Assembly: GCF_001191005.1 (NCBI RefSeq)
Contig: NZ_CP012201.1
Location: 4,402,001 to 4,466,000 of the forward strand
DNA from: Massilia sp. NR 4-1
Lineage (GTDB): Bacteria; Pseudomonadota; Gammaproteobacteria; Burkholderiales; Burkholderiaceae_D
Direction of reading: 5' to 3'
Length of the DNA: 64,000 bases
The stretch's first letter is position 1, and each line of letters begins with the position of its first letter. Below are positions 16,225 through 24,863 of this stretch, piece after piece. A model generated the notes under the pieces. That model worked only from the letters and a program-made list of their open reading frames with translations, ran no database searches and was not told the DNA's origin. The position numbers and the translations under genes are program-made.

Positions 16225-19200
16225 TCAGAACTTGTGGTTGTACTCCAGCGTGAAACGGGTTGCACGCGGCGAGGAACGGTTCAGGATGCGCTGGTAGGAC
16301 GGGTCGATCCGGTCGCCGGTGTTATAGGTTTCGCTGACGGAAAGCGCGGTCTGGCGGTTCAGCACATTGAACACGTCCACCTTCATGCGCAATCCCTTGA
16401 GGAACAGGGGCTGGTAAGCCACGTTCAGGCCCAGTTGCACATCCCACGGCAGGGTGCCGCGGCTGCCGCGCGGGGCGGGCTTGCCGTCGCAATAGAAGAA
16501 GTTGGAACCGTAACCGCCGGCCGGATTCTGGCCGTCCGGGTTCTCGGATTTCGGCAGGTTGCCCATACAGTTGATGGGGCGTCCCGAAGTCAGGTTCAGA
16601 TTGCCGCCCACATTCCACTCCGGCGTCACCTGGTAGTAACCGAAAGCCTTGACCACGTGGGTGTGGTTGTTGGGCAGCAGGCCGGTGGAATAGCGCATCA
16701 GTTCCGGATGGTCCCAGTTCGGCGTGACGGCCACCTGGTAGGAACCGGTGGTGGTGTCGACCTGGCCTTCGCTATTGCCCTTGTTCTGCGACCAGGTGTA
16801 CAGCACCTTGCCGTACCAGCCGTTGCGCAGCGGGTGTTCGGCGAACAGATTCAGGGCGACATAGGTACGGCGCACCTTGGGCAGGCCGATCTCGGCCGCC
16901 GTCAGCGGCACGCGCACCAGATTGCCGTCGCCCTTGATGTCGAGCAGCAGGGTGTTGTCCGCGCCCGGATTGATGATGGCGCATTGGAAGCCGAAATGGC
17001 TGTCGTCGACCTTGTTGCGCACGGCCCAGGCGTGGATGGGGCGCGGGTCGCAGTAATCGTCGTTGGTGCTGCGCAGCTTGCGGTAGGTGGCCATGGCGCC
17101 GATATTCAGGCTGTCGGACCAGGCTTTCTCGAAGCCGAGCGCCAGTTCGTCCTGGTAGTTGGCCTTGATGTTCTGGGCCGCGACCTGGCGCGCATCCTTG
17201 GGCTGGCCCCAGGCGTTGCTGACCGAGACCGTGGGACCGAGCGGCACCAGGCCAGTGGGCGCGCCGGTGGCGGGGTCGATGCCGGAGTAGACGTAGTAGG
17301 TATCCGTGGCGAGGGTGTTGCCGGCCGCGTTGCGCGCCACATTGGTCGGCATTTGCAGATGGTAGCGGCCGGCGTTGGCGAAGACGCGGAAGGAACTGTC
17401 GCCCTTCACGTCCCAGCTCACTCCCAGGCGCGGCGCCAGCTGGTGGCGCTGCGAGATGAAGGGCTGGCCGGCCGTGTTGTAGTTGGTGAACTGCTCGTTG
17501 CGCAGGCCGATGGAGAACAGCAGATTGTCGGTGGCCTGGTAGCGGTCCTCGATGTATTGCGCCGACTGGTCGGTGCTGGGGCGCGCCGTGTCGTAGAACA
17601 TATGCTTGGTGGCGAAATAGCCCTGCTTGCCGTAGCCGCCCGCCTGCGCCGGCGAGATTTGCGCGCCGTATGGCAGGGTAGCCGGATCGGCGTAGCGGTT
17701 GTAGGTCCAGTAGCCGCCGCCGGCGGTCGATTCGCCCGTGACCGAGCGCACCTTGTTGCGGTCGATGCCCACGCGCAAAGAGTGGTTGCCCAGCTTGTAC
17801 TCGACGTCCACGCGCAGGGTACGCTGCCAGTCGCCCGAGCCGGGCGCGGGCAGATTGCCGGACACGGTTTGCGGCGTGGTGTAGGCGAAGCCGGGAATCT
17901 GGGCTTCCACCGGGGCGTTCACCTGCAGGATGTCGGGGTTGTAGCCGTCCGGCGTCTGCACATGGGTGGTCTTGGACTTGCCGTACAGCGTGGTCAGGGT
18001 CAGCTTGTCGGTCAGATAGCCGGTGTATTTGAAGATATTGTCGGTGGCGCCGGCATTGGCGGGACCGCAGCAGTTTACCCAGCTCATGCCGTTCTTGTAC
18101 ACATTGTCGCGCTGCCTGGTGGCGTTGCTCCAGCCGTAGTAGCGCGAGTTGGCCTCGGTCTTGTCGAAGATGCGGGTGTATTCGAAATGGTGGTTGTCGT
18201 TCAGGTGGTAATCCAGCTTGGCCAGATAGCGCGGCGTCTTGCTCACGTTCTCGGTATAGCCGCCGCTGGAATTGAGCGTGGCCGTGGTGGCGCCCACGCT
18301 TTCCGATTCGCTGCGCTGCTGTTCGGCGGCGACGAAGAAGAAGAGCTGGTCGCGGATCAGCGGGCCGCCGACATACGCGCCCACGGTGCGGCTGGTGGTC
18401 TTGTTGGCCTGGTTCCATTGGTACAGCTGGCCGTCGGTCTTGGGGTTGGAGCCGGTGTTCGGATAGTAGGTATTTTTCTGCGAAGCGCGCAGGCTATTGG
18501 GTGCGTACTGCACACTTGCCCCCGCCTCCCAGCGGTTGGTGCCGGTTTTGGTGGTGATGTTCACCACGCCGCCGGTGGAACGGCCGAATTCCGCGCTATA
18601 GCCACCGGTCAGGATCTGGGCGTTGGCGATGGCGCCGAAAGGCAGTTCCGAGCTGCCCACCTGGGTCAGGATATTCGTGACCGGGAAGCCGTTGATATAG
18701 AAAGCGTTCTCGGATGCGCCGGCGCCGCCGAAGCTGGGGCCTGGAATGCGGCTGTCGCCGCGGTTGGTACCGGGCGCCAGCTGGATGATGGCGCCCACAT
18801 TCTGCGCGATGGGCAGGTTGTCGAGCTGCTTGGCGTTGAAGATGGCGCCGTTATTGGTATTGCTCACGTCGATGGTCTTGCGCACGCTGCTCACCGTGAC
18901 CGTCTGCACCGCTTCGAACGAGGCTTCGATGCCCTGCCCCACCAGCGCTTCCACTTCCAGGCTGCGCTCAACGGCGCCATTACGCTGCAGCTGCACCTTG
19001 TAGCGGCCGGGCGGCATGGAGGTGGCCTGGTAGCGGCCACGCGCATCCGGCGTCACGCTGCGGCGCACGCCGGTGGCCAGATTCTCCAGCAGCACGGTGG
19101 TCCCCGCCGCCTCGCTGACCTGGCCGAAAATGGTGCCGGTGGCGTTCGACTGGGCGAAAGCCGGGGCCAGCATGGCGGCCGAAACAATGCTGCTTCCGAA

Positions 19201-19260
19201 TGCGATGGCTACTGCCCGCGCCATCACCTGTCTCCTGATAGTAGTTTTCTTGGTGTGCAT
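16225..19260 (-). CDS. Oar-like TonB-dependent receptor with N-terminal carboxypeptidase-regulatory-like domain
   Basis: A receptor of 1,011 residues. The ATG at 19260 (after GAAGAA) gives an export signal ending APAFAQS; an upstream in-frame start at 19332 adds only an unlikely leader. Residues ~36-115 form a carboxypeptidase-regulatory-like beta-sandwich (TGTIFGQVSE, RGRYQATSMPPGRYKV). The plug follows (DNLPIAQNVGAIIQLAPGTN, GGYSAEFGRSTGGVVNITTK), then a long barrel ending in the outer-membrane signal EYNHKF. Oar-type receptors in proteobacteria move bulky ligands such as glycans or proteins. Its promoter region shares an identical 14-mer and an 11-mer with that of the GH31 operon, which suggests it is the outer-membrane port of the sugar locus. 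Confidence 0.92.
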   Translation of the reverse strand: MHTKKTTIRRQVMARAVAIAFGSSIVSAAMLAPAFAQSNATGTIFGQVSEAAGTTVLLENLATGVRRSVTPDARGRYQATSMPPGRYKVQLQRNGAVERSLEVEALVGQGIEASFEAVQTVTVSSVRKTIDVSNTNNGAIFNAKQLDNLPIAQNVGAIIQLAPGTNRGDSRIPGPSFGGAGASENAFYINGFPVTNILTQVGSSELPFGAIANAQILTGGYSAEFGRSTGGVVNITTKTGTNRWEAGASVQYAPNSLRASQKNTYYPNTGSNPKTDGQLYQWNQANKTTSRTVGAYVGGPLIRDQLFFFVAAEQQRSESESVGATTATLNSSGGYTENVSKTPRYLAKLDYHLNDNHHFEYTRIFDKTEANSRYYGWSNATRQRDNVYKNGMSWVNCCGPANAGATDNIFKYTGYLTDKLTLTTLYGKSKTTHVQTPDGYNPDILQVNAPVEAQIPGFAYTTPQTVSGNLPAPGSGDWQRTLRVDVEYKLGNHSLRVGIDRNKVRSVTGESTAGGGYWTYNRYADPATLPYGAQISPAQAGGYGKQGYFATKHMFYDTARPSTDQSAQYIEDRYQATDNLLFSIGLRNEQFTNYNTAGQPFISQRHQLAPRLGVSWDVKGDSSFRVFANAGRYHLQMPTNVARNAAGNTLATDTYYVYSGIDPATGAPTGLVPLGPTVSVSNAWGQPKDARQVAAQNIKANYQDELALGFEKAWSDSLNIGAMATYRKLRSTNDDYCDPRPIHAWAVRNKVDDSHFGFQCAIINPGADNTLLLDIKGDGNLVRVPLTAAEIGLPKVRRTYVALNLFAEHPLRNGWYGKVLYTWSQNKGNSEGQVDTTTGSYQVAVTPNWDHPELMRYSTGLLPNNHTHVVKAFGYYQVTPEWNVGGNLNLTSGRPINCMGNLPKSENPDGQNPAGGYGSNFFYCDGKPAPRGSRGTLPWDVQLGLNVAYQPLFLKGLRMKVDVFNVLNRQTALSVSETYNTGDRIDPSYQRILNRSSPRATRFTLEYNHKF

Positions 19261-19345
19261 GGTCGTTCTTCGTGAAGTGGTTAGATTGCCAATCCACGAT
19301 AGGCTGGGCCTTCCAGGCGCGCCATCGACCATATCTAATCAACAC

Positions 19346-19403
19346 CATTAGAAAAATTTGAACCTGGCCGCGTTCCGAGGGGAGCAAGAGAAAACGCCCG
19401 CTT
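19346..19403 (-). promoter_or_regulatory. Shared upstream element, copy 1 (Oar-like receptor / ABC operon)
   Basis: The 14-mer CATTAGAAAAATTT (19346-19359; minus strand AAATTTTTCTAATG) is identical to 34974-34987 before the GH31 gene, on the same strand and at nearly the same distance from the start codon (86 versus 83 bp). A second identical 11-mer, AACGCCCGCTT, lies at 19393-19403 and again at 35001-35011. The 14-mer includes a -10-like TCTAAT. The divergent sugar-ABC operon shares this region. Confidence 0.6.
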
Positions 19404-19415
19404 TCCTTAACTATT

Positions 19416-19421
19416 TATAAT
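19416..19421 (+). promoter_or_regulatory. Probable -10 element of the sugar ABC transporter operon
   Basis: A perfect TATAAT in an AT-rich patch 78 bp before the binding-protein gene. The -35 position overlaps the shared AACGCCCGCTT box and has no good TTGACA match, which suggests activator dependence. Confidence 0.45.
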
Positions 19422-19498
19422 GGACCGCATCAAATTTAGTCGCTGGCCGCGTGCCGGGGAGCGACTTATAGTCTCTGGAATACCACCATGACACGGCT

Positions 19499-20725
19499 AT
19501 GCGATCACACTTCTTCAAGGGTTTGCAGGGACTGATATTGAGCGTCTTACTGTGCGCTCCGGCCGCCTATGGCATGGATACCGTGCGCGTCACCGTGGCC
19601 CACTACAGCAATGGCACGGCACCCTACTTCCGCCAGATGGCCGAGCAGTTCGAGCGCGCCAATCCCGGCATCCGCATCAAGGTCGAGGATGTGAACTGGG
19701 ATAGCCTGCTGCAAAAGCTGCAGATCGACGTGGCCGGCGGCGTGAACGCCGATATTTCCATCATCGGCACGCGCTGGCTGCCCGAGATGCTGCAGGACGA
19801 TCTGGTCGAGCCGCTGGACGGCTATATGGACCCGGCTTTCCGCGAGCGCTTCATCGGCGCCTTCCTCACGCCCGGCCAGGCCCAGGGCAAAACCTATGGC
19901 CTGCCCATCGCCGCCTCGGTGCGCGGCCTGTTCTACAACAAGCAGATGCTGGCCAAGGCCGGCTTCCCGGACGGTCCCGCCACCTGGGGCGATGTGCTGC
20001 AGGCGGCACGCCGCATCAAGCAGAACGGCGGCTATGGCTTCGGTCTGCAGGGCAAGGAAATCGAAACCGATGTGTACTGGTATTACGCGCTGTGGACGCA
20101 CGGCGGCGAACTACTCGACGCGCAAGGCAAGCCGGCTTTCGCCTCCCCTGCCGCCATCAAATCGGCAAAGCTATACCAGTCGCTGATCGGCGAAGGCCTG
20201 ACCCAGCCCGGTGTCACCAGCTATAGCCGGGAAGATGTGCAGAACCTGTTCAAACAGGGCCGCCTGGGCATGATGATCTCGGCGCCCTTCGTAGTGAAAC
20301 AGCTGCAGAAGGAAGTCCCCGGCATGCAATGGGGTATCGTCCCTATTCCCACGGCCGGCCGCGCCGCCACCTTTGCCACCACCGACTCCCTGATCCTGTT
20401 CAAGAATTCGCGCGTCAAGCGTTCGGCGTGGAAGTTCATGGACTATCTGTTCACCAAGGCGCCGCGCGTGGCCTTCACCAGCGCGGAAGGCTTTATGCCG
20501 ACCACCAAGGAGGAAGCGGCCGATCCCGCCTTCGCCGATCCGCTCACGCGCTCCTTTGTCGACATGCTGCCCACGGCCCGCTTCACGCCCACCGTGCAAG
20601 CCTGGGAAGACATCGCCAAATCCGTCAGCAATGCCATGCAGGCCGTGTATCTGAACCGGGCCACGCCGGAACAGGCGCTAGGCGCGGCCGCCGCCCAGGC
20701 GGAGCAGGCGCTTAAGAAAAATTGA
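19499..20725 (+). CDS. Sugar ABC transporter, periplasmic substrate-binding protein (CUT1-type)
   Basis: A 408-residue family-1 extracellular solute-binding protein with a signal peptide (MRSHFFKGLQGLILSVLLCAP, cleavage near AYG). Typical features are RQMAEQFERANPGIRIKVE, the GKTYGLPIAASVRGLFYNKQ hinge segment, a GFGLQGKE loop and KFMDYLFTKAPRVAFTSAEG. CUT1 proteins deliver mono- or oligosaccharides to MalFG-like permeases. The start ATG lacks a strong ribosome site; an out-of-frame ATG lies 11 nt earlier. It heads a four-gene plus-strand operon with two permeases and RidA; the ATPase is in the opposite-strand operon. GalNAc or a GalNAc glycoside is the ligand I infer from the pathway. Confidence 0.92.
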   Translation: MRSHFFKGLQGLILSVLLCAPAAYGMDTVRVTVAHYSNGTAPYFRQMAEQFERANPGIRIKVEDVNWDSLLQKLQIDVAGGVNADISIIGTRWLPEMLQDDLVEPLDGYMDPAFRERFIGAFLTPGQAQGKTYGLPIAASVRGLFYNKQMLAKAGFPDGPATWGDVLQAARRIKQNGGYGFGLQGKEIETDVYWYYALWTHGGELLDAQGKPAFASPAAIKSAKLYQSLIGEGLTQPGVTSYSREDVQNLFKQGRLGMMISAPFVVKQLQKEVPGMQWGIVPIPTAGRAATFATTDSLILFKNSRVKRSAWKFMDYLFTKAPRVAFTSAEGFMPTTKEEAADPAFADPLTRSFVDMLPTARFTPTVQAWEDIAKSVSNAMQAVYLNRATPEQALGAAAAQAEQALKKN

Positions 20726-20736
20726 AGGTGACAGCA

Positions 20737-21606
20737 ATGACGTCCACACGCAAACCCTGGCTGCTGATCGCGCCCAGCCTGGCCCTGGCGCTGTTCATCA
20801 TCGGCTATCCCGTGTTCCACATGGCTTACCAGTCGCTGCATGAGATTTCGCGCTTCGGCGTGGTGCGCGGCTTCGCCGGCCTGGGCAACTTCACCGGCAT
20901 CTTCATCGATCCGGTATTTCACGCAACCCTGCTGCGCACGCTGATCTGGACCGTGGCCGTGGTGGGCGGCTCGCTGCTCATCTCCATGCCGCTGGCCCTG
21001 ATCCTGAACCAGGACTTTCACGGCCGTTCGCTGGCGCGCACCATCATCATGCTGCCCTGGGCGGTATCGCTGACGATGACGGCCATCGTCTGGCGCTGGG
21101 CCTTCAACGACGAATTCGGCATGGTCAACCTGAGCCTGCAGGCGCTGGGCGTGATCGACAGGCCGGTGCAGTGGCTGGCCAGCGCCGCGCTGGCCTTCCC
21201 GGCCGAAATTTTGGTCGGCATCATGGTGTCGATGCCCTTCACCGTGACCCTGCTGCTGGGCGGTCTGTCTTCAGTACCACAGGATATTTACGAAGCGGCG
21301 CGCATGGAGGGCGCCACGGCCTGGCAGCAGTTCCGCCTGCTGACCGTGCCCTCGCTGCGCCCCTTCATCAATATGGCCGTGGTGCTGAACGTGATCTATG
21401 TGTTCAACTCCTTTCCCATCATCTGGGTGATGACGCAGGGAGGTCCAAGCAACTCCACCCATATCCTCGTTACCTACCTGTACGAGCTGGGCTTCCGCCT
21501 GGGACGTCCGGGCCAGGCGGCGGCGATCTCGCTCATCATGCTGGCCATCCTGCTGGCATTTACCTGGCTGTATATCCGCATGCAGCCGAAGGAGGAAGCG
21601 GCGTGA
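20737..21606 (+). CDS. Sugar ABC transporter permease (MalF/UgpA-type)
   Basis: A 289-residue inner-membrane permease. I chose the ATG at 20737 because AAGGTG precedes it with 7-nt spacing; an in-frame ATG at 20722 overlaps the previous stop. Six membrane segments are visible (for example LLIAPSLALALFIIGYPVFH and VAVVGGSLLISMPLALIL). The EAA loop, which docks onto the ATPase, is IYEAARMEGATAWQQFRLLTVP near residue 190. Its TGA overlaps the GTG start of the next permease, so the two are coupled and probably form a heterodimer. Confidence 0.94.
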   Translation: MTSTRKPWLLIAPSLALALFIIGYPVFHMAYQSLHEISRFGVVRGFAGLGNFTGIFIDPVFHATLLRTLIWTVAVVGGSLLISMPLALILNQDFHGRSLARTIIMLPWAVSLTMTAIVWRWAFNDEFGMVNLSLQALGVIDRPVQWLASAALAFPAEILVGIMVSMPFTVTLLLGGLSSVPQDIYEAARMEGATAWQQFRLLTVPSLRPFINMAVVLNVIYVFNSFPIIWVMTQGGPSNSTHILVTYLYELGFRLGRPGQAAAISLIMLAILLAFTWLYIRMQPKEEAA

Positions 21607-22448
21607 ATCCGAAACTGAAACGCAGCCTGTGGGCCTGGCTGGCGCTTTCGCCCTTCGTCGTGATCATTCTCTTTCCCTTCGCCGTGATGTTCTTCACCGC
21701 GTTGAAACCGGCCGAGGAAGTGTTCAGCTTCCCCACGCGCTGGCTGCCGGTGCAGTGGCGCTGGCAGAACTTCATCGACATGTGGCATGGAGCGAATTTC
21801 GGACCGGCGCTGAAGAACAGCGTGATCGTCAGCATGGCCTCCACCGCGCTGACGCTGGCCGCCAGCGTGCCGGCCGCGTATGCGATGGCGCGCTTCCCCT
21901 TCCGTGGCCGCGGCCATTACCGCCAGTTCCTGCTGGTGACGCAGATGCTCTCGCCCATCCTGCTGGTGCTGGGCCTGTTCAAGATGGCGGCCAATATCTC
22001 ATGGGATGGCGCCAATCTGGTGGATAGCCACTTCGGCGTGATCGTCGCTTACGCCGCCTTCAATATCGCTTTCGCCGTGTGGATGCTCTCGTCCTACTTC
22101 GCCACCATTCCACGCGACCTGGAAGAAGCGGCATGGCTGGAGGGGTGCGGCCAGGGACGCGCCGCGCTGCGCGTCTTCCTGCCGCTGGCAACGCCCGCCA
22201 TCGCGGTCAGTTTCATCTTCACCTTCATCAACGCCTGGAACGAATTCGCCGTGGTCTACACCCTGATCCGCTCGCCCGAAAACAAGACGTTGACGGTGCA
22301 GATCGTGGACATGGTGGCCGGCCAGTACACCGTGGAGTGGCAGCTGGTGATGGCAGCCACGCTGTGCGCCACCATTCCGGTCGCCGTCCTCTTCGCCTGG
22401 CTGCAGCGCTTCCTCGTGGGCGGCCTGGCGCTCGGTTCCGTTAAATAA
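21603..22448 (+). CDS. Sugar ABC transporter permease (MalG/UgpE-type)
   Basis: A 281-residue inner-membrane permease starting with GTG at 21603, right after AGGAGG and overlapping the previous TGA by 3 nt. Longer in-frame starts inside the preceding gene were rejected. Six membrane spans, with the EAA motif LEEAAWLEGCGQGRAALRV near residue 180. FINAWNEFAVVYTLI near residue 210 is typical of MalG-like subunits. It pairs with the upstream permease to form the translocation pore. Confidence 0.94.
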   Translation: MNPKLKRSLWAWLALSPFVVIILFPFAVMFFTALKPAEEVFSFPTRWLPVQWRWQNFIDMWHGANFGPALKNSVIVSMASTALTLAASVPAAYAMARFPFRGRGHYRQFLLVTQMLSPILLVLGLFKMAANISWDGANLVDSHFGVIVAYAAFNIAFAVWMLSSYFATIPRDLEEAAWLEGCGQGRAALRVFLPLATPAIAVSFIFTFINAWNEFAVVYTLIRSPENKTLTVQIVDMVAGQYTVEWQLVMAATLCATIPVAVLFAWLQRFLVGGLALGSVK

Positions 22449-22473
22449 TCCCAACCACTGCAAGGAAAGCAGC

Positions 22474-22869
22474 ATGAGCAAACAAAAAATCGCCTACGGC
22501 AATGTGCCGTCCGGCGCGGGCGGACAGCGCCTGCCCTTCTCGCCGGCGGTACGTGCCGGCGACTTCGTCTACATCTCGGGCCAGGTGGCGATGAAGGAAA
22601 ACGGCGAGATCGAATACGGCGGCATCGAGGCGCAAACGCGCACCACCATCGGCAATGTGCAGAAAGTGCTGGCACTGGCCGGCTGCACCCTGGAAGACGT
22701 GATCAAGGTCACGATCTGGCTGGACGACACGCGCGACTTCTGGACCTTCAACCGCGTTTACCAGGAATACTTCAAAGACCCGATGCCCGCGCGCTCCTGC
22801 GTGCAGTCGGCGATGATGGTGGATTGTAAGATCGAAATGGAAGTGGTGGCCTACAAGCCACTGGACTAA
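22474..22869 (+). CDS. RidA/YjgF family enamine/imine deaminase
   Basis: A 131-residue RidA protein with PARSCVQSAMM, containing the arginine that binds the substrate carboxylate in active RidA enzymes (Arg105 in E. coli), and the core GDFVYISGQVAM. RidA hydrolyses 2-aminoacrylate-type enamines and imines released by PLP dehydratases. It follows the permease gene by 25 bp in the sugar-transport operon. The same locus encodes a PLP enzyme of a family that dehydrates beta-hydroxy D-amino acids, so this RidA may finish the deamination of an amino-sugar acid. That assignment is an inference from context. Confidence 0.93.
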   Translation: MSKQKIAYGNVPSGAGGQRLPFSPAVRAGDFVYISGQVAMKENGEIEYGGIEAQTRTTIGNVQKVLALAGCTLEDVIKVTIWLDDTRDFWTFNRVYQEYFKDPMPARSCVQSAMMVDCKIEMEVVAYKPLD

Positions 22870-22915
22870 GCTGGCCGGGGCCGCAGCTTCAGCGCGGCCC
22901 CCTCCCAGCTTGACT

Positions 22916-23569
22916 CTATGCCCCGGCGGCTTCCTTGCGGATGGCCGCCAGGCGCGCCACGAAGGCGGCGGCGTTGGCCGTGACTTCGGCGTAATTACCC
23001 TTCTTCGCCGGCCCCGTCATGCTGCCGCCGATGCCGACGGCGACAGCGCCGTACTTGAACCATGTGCCGAGGTTTTCCAGCGTCACGCCGCCGGTCGGCA
23101 TCAGGGCGATATGCGGCAGCGGCGCGCGCAGGGCCGCCACGTAATGCGGGCCGACCGCATCGGCCGGGAAGACCTTGACGATGTCAGCGCCCGCCTCCGC
23201 CGCCTGCACCACCTCGGTCGGCGTCAGCGCGCCCGGCATGGACACGATCTGGTAGCGGTTGCACAGGCGGATCACGTCCACATTCACATTCGGCGCAATC
23301 ATGAACTGCGCCCCGGCCAGAATCGCCAGGCGCGCGGTTTCCGTATCCAGCACCGTTCCCGCGCCGATCAGCACGCGGCCAGCGTGGCGTTCGCGCAGGG
23401 CCTTGATCACATCCAGCGCGCCGGGCGTGGTGAAGGCCACTTCCAGCGCGCGCACGCCGCCTTCGATGCAGGCTTCGGCCTGCAGCAAGGCTTCCTGCGC
23501 CGAATCGGCGCGCACGATGGCGACCATGCCCGCTTCGCGGATGGCCTGCAGGACTTCGAGCTTCATCAT
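22916..23569 (-). CDS. dgoA: 2-dehydro-3-deoxy-6-phosphogalactonate aldolase (KDPGal aldolase)
   Basis: A 217-residue class I aldolase that splits 2-keto-3-deoxy-6-phosphogalactonate into pyruvate and glyceraldehyde-3-phosphate. The KDPG/KDPGal fold is clear: VAIVR (Arg20), EVAF with the catalytic Glu43, GAGTVL, IAPN and the Schiff-base Lys132 in DIVKVFPA, then LMPTGGV. Members of this family accept both KDPG and KDPGal. The galacto assignment rests on coupling: its ATG overlaps the dgoK stop (ATGATGA). It completes the lower part of the inferred amino-sugar route. Confidence 0.9.
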   Translation of the reverse strand: MMKLEVLQAIREAGMVAIVRADSAQEALLQAEACIEGGVRALEVAFTTPGALDVIKALRERHAGRVLIGAGTVLDTETARLAILAGAQFMIAPNVNVDVIRLCNRYQIVSMPGALTPTEVVQAAEAGADIVKVFPADAVGPHYVAALRAPLPHIALMPTGGVTLENLGTWFKYGAVAVGIGGSMTGPAKKGNYAEVTANAAAFVARLAAIRKEAAGA

Positions 23570-24567
23570 GGCGTCACCAGCTTTCTGGCGCGGGCGACGG
23601 CAATCGCACCCAGGCCAGCCAGTTGCGGCTGCAAGTCGTCCGGCACCACCGTTACGTCGCCGGAGAAGTAATCGTCGTTCTGCACCAGCAGGGCCAAGGC
23701 CTGTTTCAGAATCGGCTTGCCGGCGATGATGACGTCGATGCCGGGCCGCATGCGGATGGCGTTGCTGTTCTTGAGCGTCAGCAGGTCCGCGCCCAGCACG
23801 GCACCCAGCAGGAAGTTGGCGCGGTCGTTGCGCTGATAGATGGTGAACTGGTCCAGGGTGCGCACATTGAAGCAGGCGCGCCCCAGGCCGATGCGCTTGG
23901 CCAGTTCCGCACCGGCCAGCAGCATCTCGGGATTGATCTCGGTGGCGAAATCGCGGTCGAGCGAGTCGGCCAGGATCGTATTGTGGGTGATGATGTGCAG
24001 CAGCTCGCCGGACAGGGTGGTGACGCAACCGGTGATCTGGTTGCTTTCGTCGATGCAGACGAATTTCGAATGCGATCCCGGCATGATCAGCATGGCCGGG
24101 CCGCGCAGCGACAGGCGCTCGATCAAGCCCATGACCTCGACCTCTTCGCCGCGCATCATGTCCATCTCTTCGCAGTTGTGCAGACCGATGTTCTCCACAT
24201 CATTGCGCACACCGGGAACAAACCAGATAGGCTTGCTGAAAATATGCGGCAGCAGCTCGCTCTCCATGCCCAGCGCCAGATCGGCGATGCCGGCGGGCGC
24301 CAGCACATGCGGAATCTCGTGCAGGCCGACATTCGAGGTGATCATGCCCGAGGCGAGCACCAGATCCACCTCATCCACCGTGGCCCGGCCTTTTTCCAGC
24401 GCGGCGGCGATCGTATCGCGCACCGCTTCATCGAGCTTGCTGCGGCTGCCGGTGATGGCGGTGTCGCGCACCCCCACCTGGGTGGCGGCCACGCTGACCG
24501 CCTTGCCATCGCGCCAGAGCGTGATGCGGGTATTCGTCGTGCCGGTATCGATCGTCAATATCTTCAT
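23566..24567 (-). CDS. dgoK: 2-dehydro-3-deoxygalactonokinase
   Basis: A 333-residue sugar-acid kinase that phosphorylates 2-keto-3-deoxygalactonate at C6. It begins with the ATPase-fold phosphate loop DTGTTNTRI; later motifs are LASGMITSNVGL, PGSHSKFV and TLSGELLHI, all typical of DgoK and distinct from the PfkB-type KdgK. Length fits the family. It is the first gene of dgoK-dgoA and diverges from the LysR gene across an AT-rich regulatory region. A kinase for the galacto epimer, rather than KdgK, is the main clue that the locus handles a galactose-configured substrate. No galactonate dehydratase (DgoD) gene is nearby, so galactonate itself is unlikely to be the entry point. Confidence 0.94.
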   Translation of the reverse strand: MKILTIDTGTTNTRITLWRDGKAVSVAATQVGVRDTAITGSRSKLDEAVRDTIAAALEKGRATVDEVDLVLASGMITSNVGLHEIPHVLAPAGIADLALGMESELLPHIFSKPIWFVPGVRNDVENIGLHNCEEMDMMRGEEVEVMGLIERLSLRGPAMLIMPGSHSKFVCIDESNQITGCVTTLSGELLHIITHNTILADSLDRDFATEINPEMLLAGAELAKRIGLGRACFNVRTLDQFTIYQRNDRANFLLGAVLGADLLTLKNSNAIRMRPGIDVIIAGKPILKQALALLVQNDDYFSGDVTVVPDDLQPQLAGLGAIAVARARKLVTP

Positions 24568-24863
24568 TTGATTTGAATAAAAAATTAAATGGCAGGCGCC
24601 GTTATATTCAAGCTCAATATTATCGCCATTATTACCTTTTCAAATATAGCCGTTTCCCGCCAATTGCGACAGCGACGAATATTAAGGCAGTCGTTCAAAA
24701 AAAATTAAGGTAGCTCAAGCCTTTGATTTTATGAGTTTTTATGCCTTGCATTGGCATGTTGCAGCGCGCCCCGCACACAATTTCAATAATGGAATTGTGA
24801 AATTCATTTGATCTGGGTTATTATTGACAGCGATTGCCCCACGATTATCAATATAACAGCAAT
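24568..24863. promoter_or_regulatory. AT-rich divergent control region (dgoKA / LysR) with nested dyads at 24776-24805
   Basis: This region is far more AT-rich than its surroundings. CACAATT (24776-24782) and AATTGTG (24793-24799) form a 7-bp dyad with a 10-nt spacer, and GAATT-N4-AATTC (24792-24805) overlaps its right arm. The layout resembles LysR operators lying next to the regulator's own start. No exact copy of the 14-mer shared by the receptor and GH31 promoters is present. Confidence 0.45.

Noticed and set aside
16234..19275. A 1,013-codon plus-strand frame opposite the Oar-like receptor, and similar long frames at 1327-3915 and 3934-5844
   Set aside because: All are antisense shadows of genes with clear families; the translated products show no domain, signal or family motif.
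22916..24567. Reading dgoK-dgoA as a simple galactonate operon
   Set aside because: No dgoD-type dehydratase or galactonate transporter (DgoT) gene is present; the surrounding genes supply another way to reach 2-keto-3-deoxygalactonate.
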